The notes: generated by a model not told the origin, from the sequence alone. Shown: positions 9,318-18,675, counted from the stretch's first letter. The stretch is DNA of 64,000 nt from Clostridium algifaecis (GCF_017874415.1 NZ_JAGGLM010000001.1:434001-498000), one strand, 5' to 3'. Numbers and translations are program-made.

Positions 9318-9893
9318 TTAATTAAGCAGCTGTGTAGTCACTTCAGCGAATTTCTTCTGATAGAATTCTTGATATTCAGGAATGTGTCTTATGACACTTC
9401 CAGCAGCTTCTATCAAATAATAGCGTAAATAACGGTTGCCTGTTTTGCTCATTGGTGTATTTTCAGCCTTAAAACCACCAGATTGATTTTCTTTCCATAC
9501 GATGCCAGCGTATTTGGCAATAGCATCATTTTTAGGAAATGCGTGTACACTGCCTAACTCGGCAAGAATACCACTTGAGTATACGGGACCAAAACCAGGG
9601 ATTGACATTAAAATTTGGTATTCCACTGGATTTATACCATTAACAGTTTTTTAAATGGCTTTGTTAATAGCTTTAAGTTCCTTCTCAAAAGCCTGGATGC
9701 AGTTAAAAGAGCAAGCAACTGAAGTTGTTAAAGGCTCGTACAAACATTTATCAAGGCGATATGAATTACGTGCAGCCTGCTTAAGAACTTCTGCAATTAT
9801 CTTAGGGTCAGAAATTCTTTTTCGACTTTTTTTATTGACAAAGTCAACAAGACATTCAACTGAAGCATTTGCAATTTCTTTAGAACTATTTTA
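9318..9893 (-). mobile_element. IS110-family transposase fragment
   Basis: On the minus strand the C-terminal Transposase_20 domain is clear (MSIPGFGPVYSSGILAELG, then KYAGIVWKENQSGG and MSKTGNRYLRYYLIEA). It is preceded by a helical middle region (frame from about 9893), interrupted by a stop near 9650. The N-terminal DEDD catalytic domain is missing, so the element cannot move by itself. Both ends of the insertion are unclear. It sits within the pseudogene cluster and may have contributed to the local rearrangements. Confidence 0.82.
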
Positions 9894-9930
9894 GCATTAG
9901 GAAATTCACTTATAAATATTAAGTTAAAAC

Positions 9931-10021
9931 TGTATAGATTAGAAAGTGAAAGAATCAGCAATATTAAATTGGGAGAACCCCACTAGGAAAATAGAATAGA
10001 AGTGCTTTCTTAATCTATACA
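9931..10021. repeat. Long inverted repeat beside the IS110 remnant
   Basis: TGTATAGATTAGAAAG (9931-9946) pairs with CTTTCTTAATCTATACA (10005-10021) with a single one-base bulge. The 58-base loop contains GGGAGAACCCC, which can form its own small stem. It lies upstream of the transposase fragment and 74 bases before a GNAT gene. It could be an element end, a piece of an IS110 noncoding end or a leader structure. Confidence 0.5.
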
Positions 10022-10094
10022 AAATATAAAAATAAATAAGTCTATAGCAGTTATTTAACTGACTATAAGCTTATTATACGAGGAGATTAGTGTA

Positions 10095-10583
10095 ATGAAT
10101 ATTAAAATTAGAAGAGTATATATAGAAGATTTAGATGATGTAACAGAAGTGGAAGCAAGATGTTTTCCAGAGACAGAGGCAGCCACGAAGGCATCATTCG
10201 AACAACGAATTAAAATATTTCCAGAAAATTTTTTTATAGCAGAAATTGATGGTAAAATAATTGGTTTTATCAATGGATGCATAACAAATGAAACTGCTAT
10301 ATATGATGAACTATATAATGATGCTACACTACATGTTCCAGATGGAAATTATCAAACTATTTTTGGCCTTGCAGTAATACCAAATTATCGTAATCAAGGA
10401 GTCGCTGCACAATTAATGAATCATATGATAGAAATATCAAGATTAGAGGGCCGCAAAGGCGTTATTCTAGATTGTAAAGAAAAGCTTATTCATTATTATA
10501 CAAAGTTTGGATATGCAAATACAGGTATATCTAAATCAGTACACGGTGGTTCTAAATGGTATAATATGATTTTAAAGTTCTAA
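10095..10583 (+). CDS. GNAT-family N-acetyltransferase
   Basis: The product is 162 residues with the GNAT fold. The acetyl-CoA-binding motif A is FGLAVIPNYRNQGVAAQLM near residue 95-113, and the C-terminal strand has YYTKFGYANTG. The N-terminus (VEARCFPETEAAT) resembles arylalkylamine-acetyltransferase-like GNATs. GAGGAGA precedes the ATG. The frame is complete, unlike most neighbours. The acceptor substrate cannot be told from sequence. Confidence 0.85.
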   Translation: MNIKIRRVYIEDLDDVTEVEARCFPETEAATKASFEQRIKIFPENFFIAEIDGKIIGFINGCITNETAIYDELYNDATLHVPDGNYQTIFGLAVIPNYRNQGVAAQLMNHMIEISRLEGRKGVILDCKEKLIHYYTKFGYANTGISKSVHGGSKWYNMILKF

Positions 10584-10676
10584 TTGAGATATAATATGAG
10601 TGAACACTTGTAATTTATAGCTAACTAACAATATTAAATTATCGGTAATAGAAATGTTGAATCACGTAATTAGTAA

Positions 10677-10964
10677 ACATATACTTTTGATTTCATTGAT
10701 AAATTTCTAAAAGAACGAATTCCAAGAGTAAAGCTGATTAAAGCAGAGGGAACTTATTTGGCATGGCTTGATTTTAGCGATTTTGATTTAACAAATATAG
10801 AGCTTCAGCAATTGATGCATAAAAAAGCTAAAATAGCACTGGACGATGGATATATCTTTGGTGCTGGGGGAGAACATTTCCAAAGAATCAATTTTGCATG
10901 TCCTAGGACCATATTACAAAAAGCTCTAGAGAACATTGAAAAAAGCTTAGAAGGAATTAACTAA
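10677..10964 (+). pseudogene. MalY/PatB-type aminotransferase, C-terminal remnant
   Basis: An open frame with no start codon reads FIDKFLKERIPRVKLIKAEG, then TYLAWLDFS and GGEHFQRINFACPRTIL. This is the typical end of class I/II pyridoxal-phosphate C-S lyases of the MalY/PatB group (cystathionine beta-lyase). The PLP-binding lysine region and the whole N-terminal two thirds are missing, and a TAA directly precedes the frame at 10674. It is a decayed gene, and its last codon is about 40 bases before the lysine riboswitch. Confidence 0.75.
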
Positions 10965-11000
10965 TTATTAATGTTCGTGGATAAATTGCTATCATAATTG

Positions 11001-11262
11001 AATAACCAAGGTAGAGGAGCGAAATTTAAAAGTAGAGCTGTAGAGGTAAGCACGATGAAGCAGCTCAAAAGGAAATTTTGCCGAAGCGTGCAGTAGATGC
11101 CTTAAATACTGCATAGTTGGTTTTGTATAGAATATGTACAAAATTGTCACAAAATGGTTTTGTGGAGAACTATCATTCATTTTGGATTAATATATGTGTT
11201 TGGCAATGTTTATATAAATACATGTTAAATGCCTTGAGTGTATGCTTAAGGCATTTTTTATG
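11001..11262 (+). promoter_or_regulatory. Lysine riboswitch (L box) with terminator
   Basis: The aptamer spans about 11001-11125. Its P1 stem is AACCAA (11004-11009) with TTGGTT (11117-11122). The core shows the L-box signatures GTAGAGGAGCGAAATTTAAA, AGTAGAGCTG and TTTTGCCGAAGCGTGC. Downstream, AAATGCCTTGAG (11227-11238) pairs with CTTAAGGCATTT (11245-11256) and a T run, forming a terminator. Lysine binding is expected to favour termination. The controlled gene is the lysine permease starting at 11314, which is broken. Confidence 0.85.
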
Positions 11263-11313
11263 TTTCTAAATCTTAGTTGATCCATTTATGGCAATAAAAT
11301 AGGGAGGAAAATT

Positions 11314-12539
11314 ATGCAAAATATAAAACAACAAAATAATCAAATTCCTAACAAGTTAAAAAGGAGTTTGACTGCGAGACATCTAAACATGATTGCACTA
11401 GGGGGTACTATTGGGACGGGGATATTTTTAGCTCTTGGAGCTAAGATTAATCAAGCTGGTGCAGGAGGAGCACTAGTTGCATATGGCTGCATAAGTATTA
11501 TGGTTTATTTTTTAATGACTAGTTTAGGAGAGATGGCAACTTTTATGCCTGATTCAGGTTCTTTTGAAACTTATGCATCAAAATTTATTGATCAAGCTTT
11601 TGGATTTGCAATGGGATGGAATTACTGGTACAATTGGTCAGTTGTCGTTGCAGCAGAAATGGTTGCAGGTGCACTTATTATGAAATACTGGTTTCCAAGC
11701 GTGCCAGCAATTTTATGGAGTGTTATATTCCTTATAATAATTTTTGGACTTAATTATTTATCAGCAAGAGCTTATGGTGAGTCTGAATATTGGTTTGCAG
11801 GAATTAAAGTAATTACTGTTATTGTATTTATAGTAATAGGTGCTGTAACAATAGTTGGGATAGTAGGGGGTCACGGAATAGGATTGAAAAACTTTACAGT
11901 TGGAGATGCACCTTTTGTTGGTGGAGTTAAATCAAATTTTATGGTATCACTAATAGCTGGTTTCGCCTTTCAAGGAACAGAACTTGTTGGTATAGCAGCT
12001 GGAGAAAGTGAAGATCCAGAAAAAATATACCAAAGGCTATCAATACAGTATTTTGGAGAATACTAATATTCTATTTAGGTACAATATTTGTTGTGGGTGT
12101 GCTAATACCTTATAAGGATGCTGGAGTTGATACAAGTCCATTTACAATGGTATTTCAAAGAGTTGGTATAAAAGCAGCTATTTTAACTTCAGTATTATCA
12201 GCTGGAAATTCAGGAATGTATGCTTCAAGTAGAATGCTGCATGCAATGGCTAAAGATGATAAAGCTCCAGCATGGCTTAAAAAAGTTAATTCGAGAGGAG
12301 TTCCTGTAAATGCATTAATAGCTACTACAGTAGTAGCATCACTTTGTTTCTTAACAGGACTTTACGCTGAGAAAACTGTTTATGTATGGCTTGTAGCAGC
12401 TACAGAACTTGCAGGTTTTCTGAGAGAAGAATATCCTCAAATCCCACCAAAAGTTGAGTATAGTTTGTCAGAGCTTGGAAAATCACTTATACCTATTTTA
12501 GATATGATGTGTATTTGGGATGGGAAAAATCGTCTATAG
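11314..12539 (+). pseudogene. lysP: Lysine permease (LysP-like), frameshifted, fused to HxlR tail
   Basis: Frame 1 (11314-12066) encodes the N-terminal half of an APC-family amino acid permease (KLKRSLTARHLNMIALGGTI, with several membrane helices). A one-base frameshift near 12048 moves the reading to frame 2 (VFWRILIFYLGTIFVVGVL, then SAGNSGMYASSRMLHAMAKD). The permease stops matching at about 12420 (ATELAGF). The frame then runs on into YPQIPPKVEYSLSELGKSLI, the C-terminal wing of an HxlR-type regulator, ending at 12539. About a quarter of the permease is missing. The riboswitch upstream supports lysine as the original substrate. The junction looks like a deletion product, not a designed fusion. 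Confidence 0.82.
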
Positions 12540-12940
12540 ACTATTGAAGTGTTTTTGATTTTTACTTTGCCCTTGGTTACACGGATGCTCCCAGTACCCC
12601 TAGTAATGGAAAAAGTTTTGATAAGATTAATTTGAGACGATTGATTAAAATTTATGATTGGCTAAAATATTATAAAGCAAAAGAATCCTAGTATATTTAG
12701 TAAGGATTAAATCACTCACCAAATAACCAAGATTCTTAATAGTCTATTGAATAATGCCAATTGACGAATAGCAAGGAGCGAATCACTCGCCTCGTTTAAG
12801 CATTATATAATTAATATATGTAACTATAAGCTAATTATACATTAGTAATTTGATATAATCAATAAAGAGTTTTTATGAAATATTTGATTATATAGTTTTT
12901 AATTAAAGGTGTAAAATAAGCAAAAAGGAGTGAAATAAAT
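12540..12940 (+). other. Gene-free stretch with an unidentified reading-frame tail
   Basis: A frame without a start reads FALGYTDAPSTPSNGKSFDK and ends in YYKAKES at a TAG near 12690. It looks like the tail of a lost gene, but the family was not recognised. The rest is AT-rich and holds no convincing promoter, RNA or repeat. Confidence 0.4.
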
Positions 12941-13165
12941 ATGGCTGCAAATATAAAATTTGAAATTGAGGAAAGTAGAGGTACTCTTTCAGAATCACCA
13001 AAAGGTTGGAAGAAGGAACTAAATCTAATTTCATGGAATAACAGAGAAGCTAAATACGACATTCGGGATTGGGCACCTGAACACGAAAAAATGGGAAAGG
13101 GAATCACTTTGACAATAGAAGAATTGAAAAAACTTAAAGACATACTTAATGAAATGACCTTATAA
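12941..13165 (+). CDS. PC4/YdbC-like ssDNA-binding protein
   Basis: This is a 74-residue protein with the PC4-like pattern seen in bacterial YdbC: a beta-rich core around LNLISWNNREAKYDIRDWAP and a C-terminal helix ITLTIEELKKLKDIL. Homologues bind single-stranded DNA as dimers through the PC4 fold. AAAAGGAG precedes the ATG. It is followed after 24 bases by a macrodomain gene, so the pair is likely cotranscribed. The cellular role is unknown. Confidence 0.75.
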   Translation: MAANIKFEIEESRGTLSESPKGWKKELNLISWNNREAKYDIRDWAPEHEKMGKGITLTIEELKKLKDILNEMTL

Positions 13166-13189
13166 AAAATTAAATGGAGGTGTTTAATT

Positions 13190-13729
13190 TTGTCTGTATC
13201 TTATATAAATAAAATTACTATAACAAAAGGTGACATAACAAGAGAAAATGTAGATGCTATTGTCAATGCGGCAAATAGTGGCTTGCGTGGTGGTGGAGGT
13301 GTAGATGGAGCAATACACTCAGCAGGAGGGCCGAAGATACTTGAAGAATGTATGGTTATTATAAGTAAAATAGGAAGATTGGAAACAGGGGAAGCGGTTA
13401 TAACATCAGCTGGAAATCTTAAAGCAAAGTACGTTATCCATACTGTGGGACCTATTTGGCATGGTGGAGATAAAAATGAAGAAACTTTGTTAGCTAATGC
13501 TTATAGAAACAGTTTAAAATTAGCATCAGAAAATAAAATTAAAACTATTGCTTTTTCAAATATAAGTACAGGAGTGTACGGATTTCCTAAAAAATTGGCA
13601 TCTAAAATAGCCTTTAATACTGTTATAGAGAGTCTTAAAAATTATGAAGCTATAGAAAAAGTTAAATTTGTTTGCTTTGATGATTATAATTATAAATTAT
13701 ATGTAAACTTATTGAATGATGTCATATAA
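13190..13729 (+). CDS. Macrodomain protein (O-acetyl-ADP-ribose deacetylase type)
   Basis: The 179-residue product is a single macrodomain. Key motifs are [20 protein letters not shown] near residue 25, which holds the catalytic-type Asn and the ribose-binding glycines, then IHSAGG and [11 protein letters not shown] near residue 122. Proteins of the YmdB group hydrolyse O-acetyl-ADP-ribose or remove ADP-ribose. The start is TTG at 13190, six bases after GGAGGTG. It forms a probable two-gene unit with the PC4-like gene. Confidence 0.88.
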   Translation: MSVSYINKITITKGDITRENVDAIVNAANSGLRGGGGVDGAIHSAGGPKILEECMVIISKIGRLETGEAVITSAGNLKAKYVIHTVGPIWHGGDKNEETLLANAYRNSLKLASENKIKTIAFSNISTGVYGFPKKLASKIAFNTVIESLKNYEAIEKVKFVCFDDYNYKLYVNLLNDVI

Positions 13730-13809
13730 TATATATAACATATCAAAAAATATATATTAATAAAGGGATTAAATGGACAAGATCAACGTTTAATAAGGAG
13801 ATGCATACT

Positions 13810-14073
13810 ATGAAAGTCGATAGAAAAACATTAATAACAGATATTGTGAATATGGGACCTAAGGCAGTAGAAATATTAAAAAATTTTGGCATGGGGTGTA
13901 TTGGATGCCATTTATCTCAAAATGAAAGTTTGGAAGATGCTGCTGCAGCTCATGAAATTAATGTAGAAAATTTAATTAAGAGTTTAAATAAAATTCCATT
14001 AAGTGACAGAATAAAATGGAAAATAGAGAAGAAAATTGTGGATACTATGAAGTCACGATATAATACTAAATAA
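13810..14073 (+). CDS. DUF1858 redox-disulfide domain protein
   Basis: An 87-residue protein whose first 65 residues form a DUF1858 domain with the CxxC pair in FGMGCIGCHLSQ. This small domain is found alone or attached to hybrid-cluster proteins and is thought to be redox active. Start 13810 is chosen because AAGGAG lies nine bases upstream. The ATG at 13801 touches that site. A terminator follows, so it is transcribed separately from spoVAC. Confidence 0.82.
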   Translation: MKVDRKTLITDIVNMGPKAVEILKNFGMGCIGCHLSQNESLEDAAAAHEINVENLIKSLNKIPLSDRIKWKIEKKIVDTMKSRYNTK

Positions 14074-14132
14074 TATAATTCTTATTTATACAGGTAAAGA
14101 TTTATAAATTCAAATACCAATTATAAGTATGT

Positions 14133-14175
14133 AATAAAAATGATGTGCAAATATTTTTTGTACATCATTTTTATT
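14133..14175 (+). terminator. Terminator after the DUF1858 gene
   Basis: AATAAAAATGATGT (14133-14146) pairs with ACATCATTTTTATT (14162-14175) and ends T-rich. Confidence 0.85.
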
Positions 14176-14195
14176 AATTAGAGTTTAAGTAATAT

Positions 14196-14237
14196 TTACA
14201 GTTTAAATATTATGTTAATTAAAAATAATGTAAACAA
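14196..14237 (+). repeat. Dispersed intergenic motif, copy 2 (upstream of spoVAC)
   Basis: It is nearly identical to 6348-6389. The motif ends 107 bases before the spoVAC start. It directly follows a terminator, as copy 1 does, and both are preceded by a shared TTTTTATTAATTA. Confidence 0.6.
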
Positions 14238-14343
14238 ATAAAAAAGTAAACTAAAACCTATTTTTAGCATAGTTTATGATATTTGTGGTTAAACTATTTT
14301 TATCGAATATCTTTAATTTGTTATTTTACAGAGGTGATTATAT

Positions 14344-14832
14344 ATGGGTTTGAGTAAAAAGAAGATGGAAAAATTAACTCCAGAGCAAAAAAAATATCAA
14401 CAATTCGCTGATACTAAGGTGCCTAAAAGAAATGTAGTCACAAATTGTATAAGGGCATTTATTGTTGGTGGATCTATATGCTGTTTTGGGCAGGTATTAC
14501 AATTTATGTTTATAAAATATTTTAATTTCACAGAGCAAACTGCAGGAAATCCAACTTCAGCTGTAATTATAATTATAGCAGTGCTATTAACGGGATTTGG
14601 AGTATTTGATCACATTGCACAGTGGGCAGGGGCGGGAACATCTATACCTGTTACTGGATTTGCAAATTCTATTTCATCTGCAGCTATAGAACACCAAACT
14701 GAAGGATATGTTCTTGGAGTTGGAGGCAATATGTTTAAGATTGCAGGTCCGGTTATAACATTTGGAGTATTTTCTGCATTTATAGTAACTATAATAAGTA
14801 TAGCAATAAAATGGTTGGGTGGTATGATATAA
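14344..14832 (+). CDS. spoVAC: Stage V sporulation protein AC
   Basis: A 162-residue membrane protein with several hydrophobic helices. It contains the family signature GGSICCFGQVLQF, which recurs in shortened form in SpoVAE, and WAGAGTSIPVTGFANS near residue 95. SpoVAC is a channel-like component for dipicolinic acid passage into the forespore and out during germination. It begins the spoVAC-AD-AE unit, the minimal set common in clostridia. GAGGTG precedes the ATG. Forespore-specific transcription is expected from the family, but no clear sigma-G site was identified. Confidence 0.95.
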   Translation: MGLSKKKMEKLTPEQKKYQQFADTKVPKRNVVTNCIRAFIVGGSICCFGQVLQFMFIKYFNFTEQTAGNPTSAVIIIIAVLLTGFGVFDHIAQWAGAGTSIPVTGFANSISSAAIEHQTEGYVLGVGGNMFKIAGPVITFGVFSAFIVTIISIAIKWLGGMI

Positions 14833-14833
14833 A

Positions 14834-15838
14834 ATGCTTTCAGGAAATCAATCTTTAATTTTTCAATCAAAACCGAGTATTTTAGGGTGTTCAGCTGTAG
14901 GTGGCCCATTTGAAGCAAAAGGAGCTATGGCAAGTGAATTTGATAGGTTATTTGACGATATATGGCTGGGACAGGATAGCTTTGAAAAAGCTGAAAAAAA
15001 GCTATTAGAAGAAGCCTGTAATATAGCTATAACCAAATCAAAAGTAAAAAAAGAAGATATAAACTTTTTTATAAGTGGAGATCTTATAAATCAGATAGTA
15101 ATAAGCAGTTTTGCAGCTAGAACTTTAGCTATACCTTATTTAGGGATATTTGGTGCATGTTCAAGTTCAATGGAAGGTTTGGCCATGGCATCACTTCTTA
15201 TAGACAGCGGATCTGCAAACTATGTACTTACAGGAACATCAAGCCATAATGCAGCAGCTGAAAAGCAATTCAGGTATCCTACAGAATATGGAGGACAAAA
15301 GCCACCGACTGCCCAGTGGACAGTAACAGGTTCTGGTGCTGCAGTTATAGGAAAAAGCGGAAATGGTCCTAAAGTAACTTCTGCTACTATTGGAAAGGTA
15401 GTTGACATGGGTATATCTGATCCTTTTAATATGGGAGAGGCCATGGCACAGGCAGCAGTTGAAACTATTAAAATGCATTTCAAGGAGTTAAATCGTGATC
15501 CGTCTTATTATGATATTGTAGTTACAGGAGACCTTGGGAAGATTGGACATGAAATTGCAGAAGAGCAGCTCAAAAAGGATGGAATTGAATTTAGTAATGG
15601 AGCTTTTAAAGATTGTGGAATGTTAATATATAATGATAATCAACAAGTTTTTTCAGGAGGAAGCGGATGCGGCTGTTCTGCTGTTATGACTTATGGACAC
15701 TTTATAAAAGAGCTTCAGAGGAAAAATATAAAGAAGATCTTAGTAGTTGCAACAGGTGCACTTATGTCTCCTATGTCATATCAGCAAAAGGAGAGCATAC
15801 CGTCTGTCGCACATGCGGTTTCTATAGAAATGGAATAG
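14834..15838 (+). CDS. spoVAD: Stage V sporulation protein AD
   Basis: A 334-residue soluble protein with a thiolase/KAS III-like fold, starting one base after the spoVAC stop. Characteristic regions are FGACSSSMEGLAMAS near residue 108 and GGSGCGCSAVMTYGHF near residue 275. SpoVAD binds dipicolinic acid and works with SpoVAC and SpoVAE in loading and releasing it. The tight spacing indicates translational coupling. Length is typical. Confidence 0.96.
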   Translation: MLSGNQSLIFQSKPSILGCSAVGGPFEAKGAMASEFDRLFDDIWLGQDSFEKAEKKLLEEACNIAITKSKVKKEDINFFISGDLINQIVISSFAARTLAIPYLGIFGACSSSMEGLAMASLLIDSGSANYVLTGTSSHNAAAEKQFRYPTEYGGQKPPTAQWTVTGSGAAVIGKSGNGPKVTSATIGKVVDMGISDPFNMGEAMAQAAVETIKMHFKELNRDPSYYDIVVTGDLGKIGHEIAEEQLKKDGIEFSNGAFKDCGMLIYNDNQQVFSGGSGCGCSAVMTYGHFIKELQRKNIKKILVVATGALMSPMSYQQKESIPSVAHAVSIEME

Positions 15839-15858
15839 TATAAAAAGAGGTGTTTATT

Positions 15859-16212
15859 TTGGAAAAACTTTTTTGGGCGTTTGTAGTAGGTGGTGGTATA
15901 TGTGTCATAGGGCAGATAATGATGGATGTATTTAAATTAACTCCAGCGCATACAACTACTACTTTAGTGGTTGTTGGTGCTGTACTTGGTGGATTGGGAC
16001 TATATGATCCATTAGTCAAATTTGCAGGAGCAGGTGCGTCAGTTCCAATAAGTAGTTTTGGAAATGCCCTTGTAAAGGGAGCAATGATGGAGGCTGATAG
16101 AGATGGTATAATTGGGGTTTTAACTGGAATTTTTGAAGTTACAAGTGCAGGTATTTCAGCTGCCATAATATTTGGATTTATAGCTTCGTTGATATTTAAA
16201 CCTAAAGGTTAA
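15859..16212 (+). CDS. spoVAE: Stage V sporulation protein AE
   Basis: A 117-residue membrane protein related to SpoVAC, with [13 protein letters not shown] near the N-terminus and [20 protein letters not shown] in the middle. It is the third component of the dipicolinate channel. TTG 15859 is the preferred start because AAGAGGTG ends six bases before it. GTG 15850 lies within that site. No terminator is seen between this gene and the trp promoter. Confidence 0.94.
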   Translation: MEKLFWAFVVGGGICVIGQIMMDVFKLTPAHTTTTLVVVGAVLGGLGLYDPLVKFAGAGASVPISSFGNALVKGAMMEADRDGIIGVLTGIFEVTSAGISAAIIFGFIASLIFKPKG

Positions 16213-16235
16213 TATAAAAATTTAAATAAAATCTA

Positions 16236-16264
16236 TTGACAAATATTAAAAATAGCTTTAGAAT
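16236..16264 (+). promoter_or_regulatory. Sigma-A promoter of the trp operon
   Basis: TTGACA (16236-16241) and TAGAAT (16259-16264) are separated by exactly 17 bases. The T-box leader begins immediately downstream. Confidence 0.85.
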
Positions 16265-16269
16265 TAATA

Positions 16270-16626
16270 TCAATAAATGAAGAAGTTAAAGCCTGTGAAC
16301 GGAAGTAGTAGTTATTATATTTTGATTTAAGAGAACCCGGGATGGTGAGAACCGGATATCAAAATTTATAGTGAATGGATCTGCGAGGTGTGATGTGAAA
16401 TAATAGTAGCTGAAAACCGGGTTGTCTGCCGTTAAAAAAGACAAAGTATCGAGATTGTTCTCTGTACTTTAAAAGTTGAATTTTATGTTTGGGTGGCTTA
16501 GAGATTATGCATTTCTTCCTAAAGGGAGAAGTGCTTTTTATATTTATTCAGAATAAAATTAACATGGGTGGTACCGCGGAAAAAAGACATTTCGTCCCAG
16601 TTTGGGATTGATATGTCTTTTTATTT
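16270..16626 (+). promoter_or_regulatory. Tryptophan T-box leader
   Basis: The leader has the conserved T-box TGGGTGGTACCGCGG near 16565. It is followed by a terminator in which AAAAAGACAT pairs with ATGTCTTTTT, enclosing a TCCCA/TGGGA stem. In stem I the specifier loop reads GAATGGA, giving the Trp codon TGG at 16376-16378. Uncharged tRNA-Trp would stabilise the antiterminator and switch on the trp genes, so the operon responds to tryptophan starvation. The leader promoter is at 16236-16264. Confidence 0.93.
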
Positions 16627-16664
16627 TACAAAAATATATTGATATATTGGAGGGATCAAATTTG

Positions 16665-18092
16665 ATGAATTTAAAGGAAAGTGAATTCAATTTGTTTAAA
16701 AAGAAGAAAACAGCTTTTCCAGTAGTGTATGATCTAAATGGAGATGAAATAACACCTGTAAATATATTTTATAATCTAAAAGGTGAAAATAAAATAATAA
16801 TGGAAAGTGCAGAATTTGATAAAGATAAGGGAAGATATTCTTTTATAGCTGTTAATCCATATATGAAAGTTAAAAGCTTTAAAGATAATATTCATGTAGA
16901 AGAAAAAAATACAAGCTGTAATTTTAAAGGAAAGATAATTGATTATATAAAACAAGTTATGGATATAAATTATAAAGCTGATATGCTTGATATACCATTT
17001 ACAGGAGGTGCCATTGGTTATGCTGGCTATGATGTTATAAAACAGTATGAACATATAGAAGACAAAAATGAAGATGATTTAAATATACCAGAAGCGTATT
17101 TTATGTTCTACAAAAGTTTTATATGTTATGACCATCTTAAAAATAAAGTGCTTTTAATATACAATGTATTTCCAGAAGAAAATATAGAATATAAACGTCT
17201 ATGTGATTACTTTGAAGAACTCAAAAATTCGATAAATAGGAAAACAAATATTCATAATATTCCTAATAATTCAAAGACACAAAAATTTGCTTCTAACTGT
17301 ACCAAAGAAGATTTCTGTGAAAATGTAAATAAGTCCAAGGAATATATAAAAAATGGAGATATATTTCAGGTGGTTATTTCTCAGAGAATAGCTTGTGCTA
17401 CAGATTTAAAAGGATTTGATATATATAGAAAGTTGAAATCTGAAAACCCTTCACCTTATTTATTTTATATGGATTTTAAAGATTTTGAAGTCGTAGGTTC
17501 CTCTCCAGAGAGACTTGTAGCTGTACAGAACGGCATAGTAAGTACAAATCCTATTGCAGGTACTAGAAGAAGGGGAGGAGATAAAGAGGAAGATGAAAAA
17601 TTAAAGAATGAACTTATAAATGATGAAAAAGAAAGGGCAGAGCATGTTATGCTTGTAGACCTTGGAAGAAATGATATAGGAAAGGTCAGTGAATTTGGGA
17701 GTGTACATGTTACAAAATTCATGCAGGTTGAAGGATATTCCCATGTTATGCATATAGTATCTGAAGTAGAAGGAAAATTAAAAAGTAATACTTCAGCTTT
17801 TGATGCTTTTGTCTCATGTCTTCCAGCGGGTACAGTATCCGGGGCACCCAAGATAAGAGCTATGCAGATAATAGATGAGATTGAAAATAAAAAGAGATTT
17901 TTATATGCAGGAGCTGTAGGATATTTTTCTTACAATGGAAATATGGACACTTGTATAGGAATAAGAACGCTCGTTCTTAAAGACAAAAATGCTTATATTC
18001 AAGCTGGTGCAGGAATAGTATATGATTCAAATCCGGAAGAGGAATATCAGGAATCTTTAAATAAAGCAAAAGCACTTATGGAGGTGGTATAA
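16665..18092 (+). CDS. trpE: Anthranilate synthase component I
   Basis: The 475-residue product combines chorismate with ammonia from TrpG to give anthranilate. The N-terminal domain has IIMESAEFD, a variant of the tryptophan-feedback site. The chorismate-binding domain has NPSPYLFYMDF, SPERLV, PIAGTRRRGG and the closing GAGIVYDSNPEEEY. Start ATG 16665 follows GGAGGG; an adjacent in-frame TTG at 16662 is equally spaced. The upstream frame to 16602 overlaps the T-box and is not coding. It is the first gene of a complete trpEGDCFBA operon. Confidence 0.96.
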   Translation: MNLKESEFNLFKKKKTAFPVVYDLNGDEITPVNIFYNLKGENKIIMESAEFDKDKGRYSFIAVNPYMKVKSFKDNIHVEEKNTSCNFKGKIIDYIKQVMDINYKADMLDIPFTGGAIGYAGYDVIKQYEHIEDKNEDDLNIPEAYFMFYKSFICYDHLKNKVLLIYNVFPEENIEYKRLCDYFEELKNSINRKTNIHNIPNNSKTQKFASNCTKEDFCENVNKSKEYIKNGDIFQVVISQRIACATDLKGFDIYRKLKSENPSPYLFYMDFKDFEVVGSSPERLVAVQNGIVSTNPIAGTRRRGGDKEEDEKLKNELINDEKERAEHVMLVDLGRNDIGKVSEFGSVHVTKFMQVEGYSHVMHIVSEVEGKLKSNTSAFDAFVSCLPAGTVSGAPKIRAMQIIDEIENKKRFLYAGAVGYFSYNGNMDTCIGIRTLVLKDKNAYIQAGAGIVYDSNPEEEYQESLNKAKALMEVV

Positions 18093-18093
18093 C

Positions 18094-18675
18094 ATGATAC
18101 TTATGATAGATAACTATGATTCATTTACTTATAATTTATATCAGTATATAGGAGAAATCTATAAAGACATAAGGGTAGTTCGAAATGATGAAATTAAAGT
18201 TTCTGATATAAAAAAGTTTAAAAATCTTCAGGGAATAGTCATCTCTCCGGGACCTGGCACACCTGATGATTCCGGCATATGCATTGATGTTATAAAAGAA
18301 TATGGAAAAACAATACCTATTTTAGGAATATGTCTTGGACATCAAGCTATAGCACAGGCCTATGGAGGGAAAGTAATAAAAGCAAAGGAAATAAAACATG
18401 GCAAAACCTCTATGATAAGCCATGTAGAAGACAAATTATTCAAGGGAATAAAGAATCCTATGAGAGCTATGAGATATCATTCTCTAATAGTAGATGATAA
18501 ATGCATTCCACAGGAGTTTATAAAGACAGCTGAAAGTGATGATGGAGTTTTGATGGGAATTAAGCATAAAAACTATCCTATATATGGGCTTCAATTTCAC
18601 CCAGAATCTATACTTACAGAATGTGGACATGAAATAATAAAAAATTTTTTACAGGAGGTATGTCATGTTAAATGA
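18094..18675 (+). CDS. trpG: Anthranilate synthase glutamine amidotransferase subunit
   Basis: A 193-residue class I glutamine amidotransferase. The triad is Cys in [17 protein letters not shown], His and Glu in [13 protein letters not shown]. It supplies ammonia to TrpE. The ATG is one base after the trpE stop, and its end overlaps trpD by 11 bases, indicating coupled translation. PabA function is possible for such proteins, but the operon position favours TrpG. Confidence 0.95.
   Translation: MILMIDNYDSFTYNLYQYIGEIYKDIRVVRNDEIKVSDIKKFKNLQGIVISPGPGTPDDSGICIDVIKEYGKTIPILGICLGHQAIAQAYGGKVIKAKEIKHGKTSMISHVEDKLFKGIKNPMRAMRYHSLIVDDKCIPQEFIKTAESDDGVLMGIKHKNYPIYGLQFHPESILTECGHEIIKNFLQEVCHVK

Noticed and set aside
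9655-9894. 79-codon plus-strand ORF
   Set aside because: It is the opposite strand of the IS110 transposase middle region, which reads clearly on the minus strand.
14255-14343. Sigma-G promoter for spoVAC
   Set aside because: GCATA and TAAACTA-like elements can be picked out near 14267-14290, but neither fits the consensus well enough to call.
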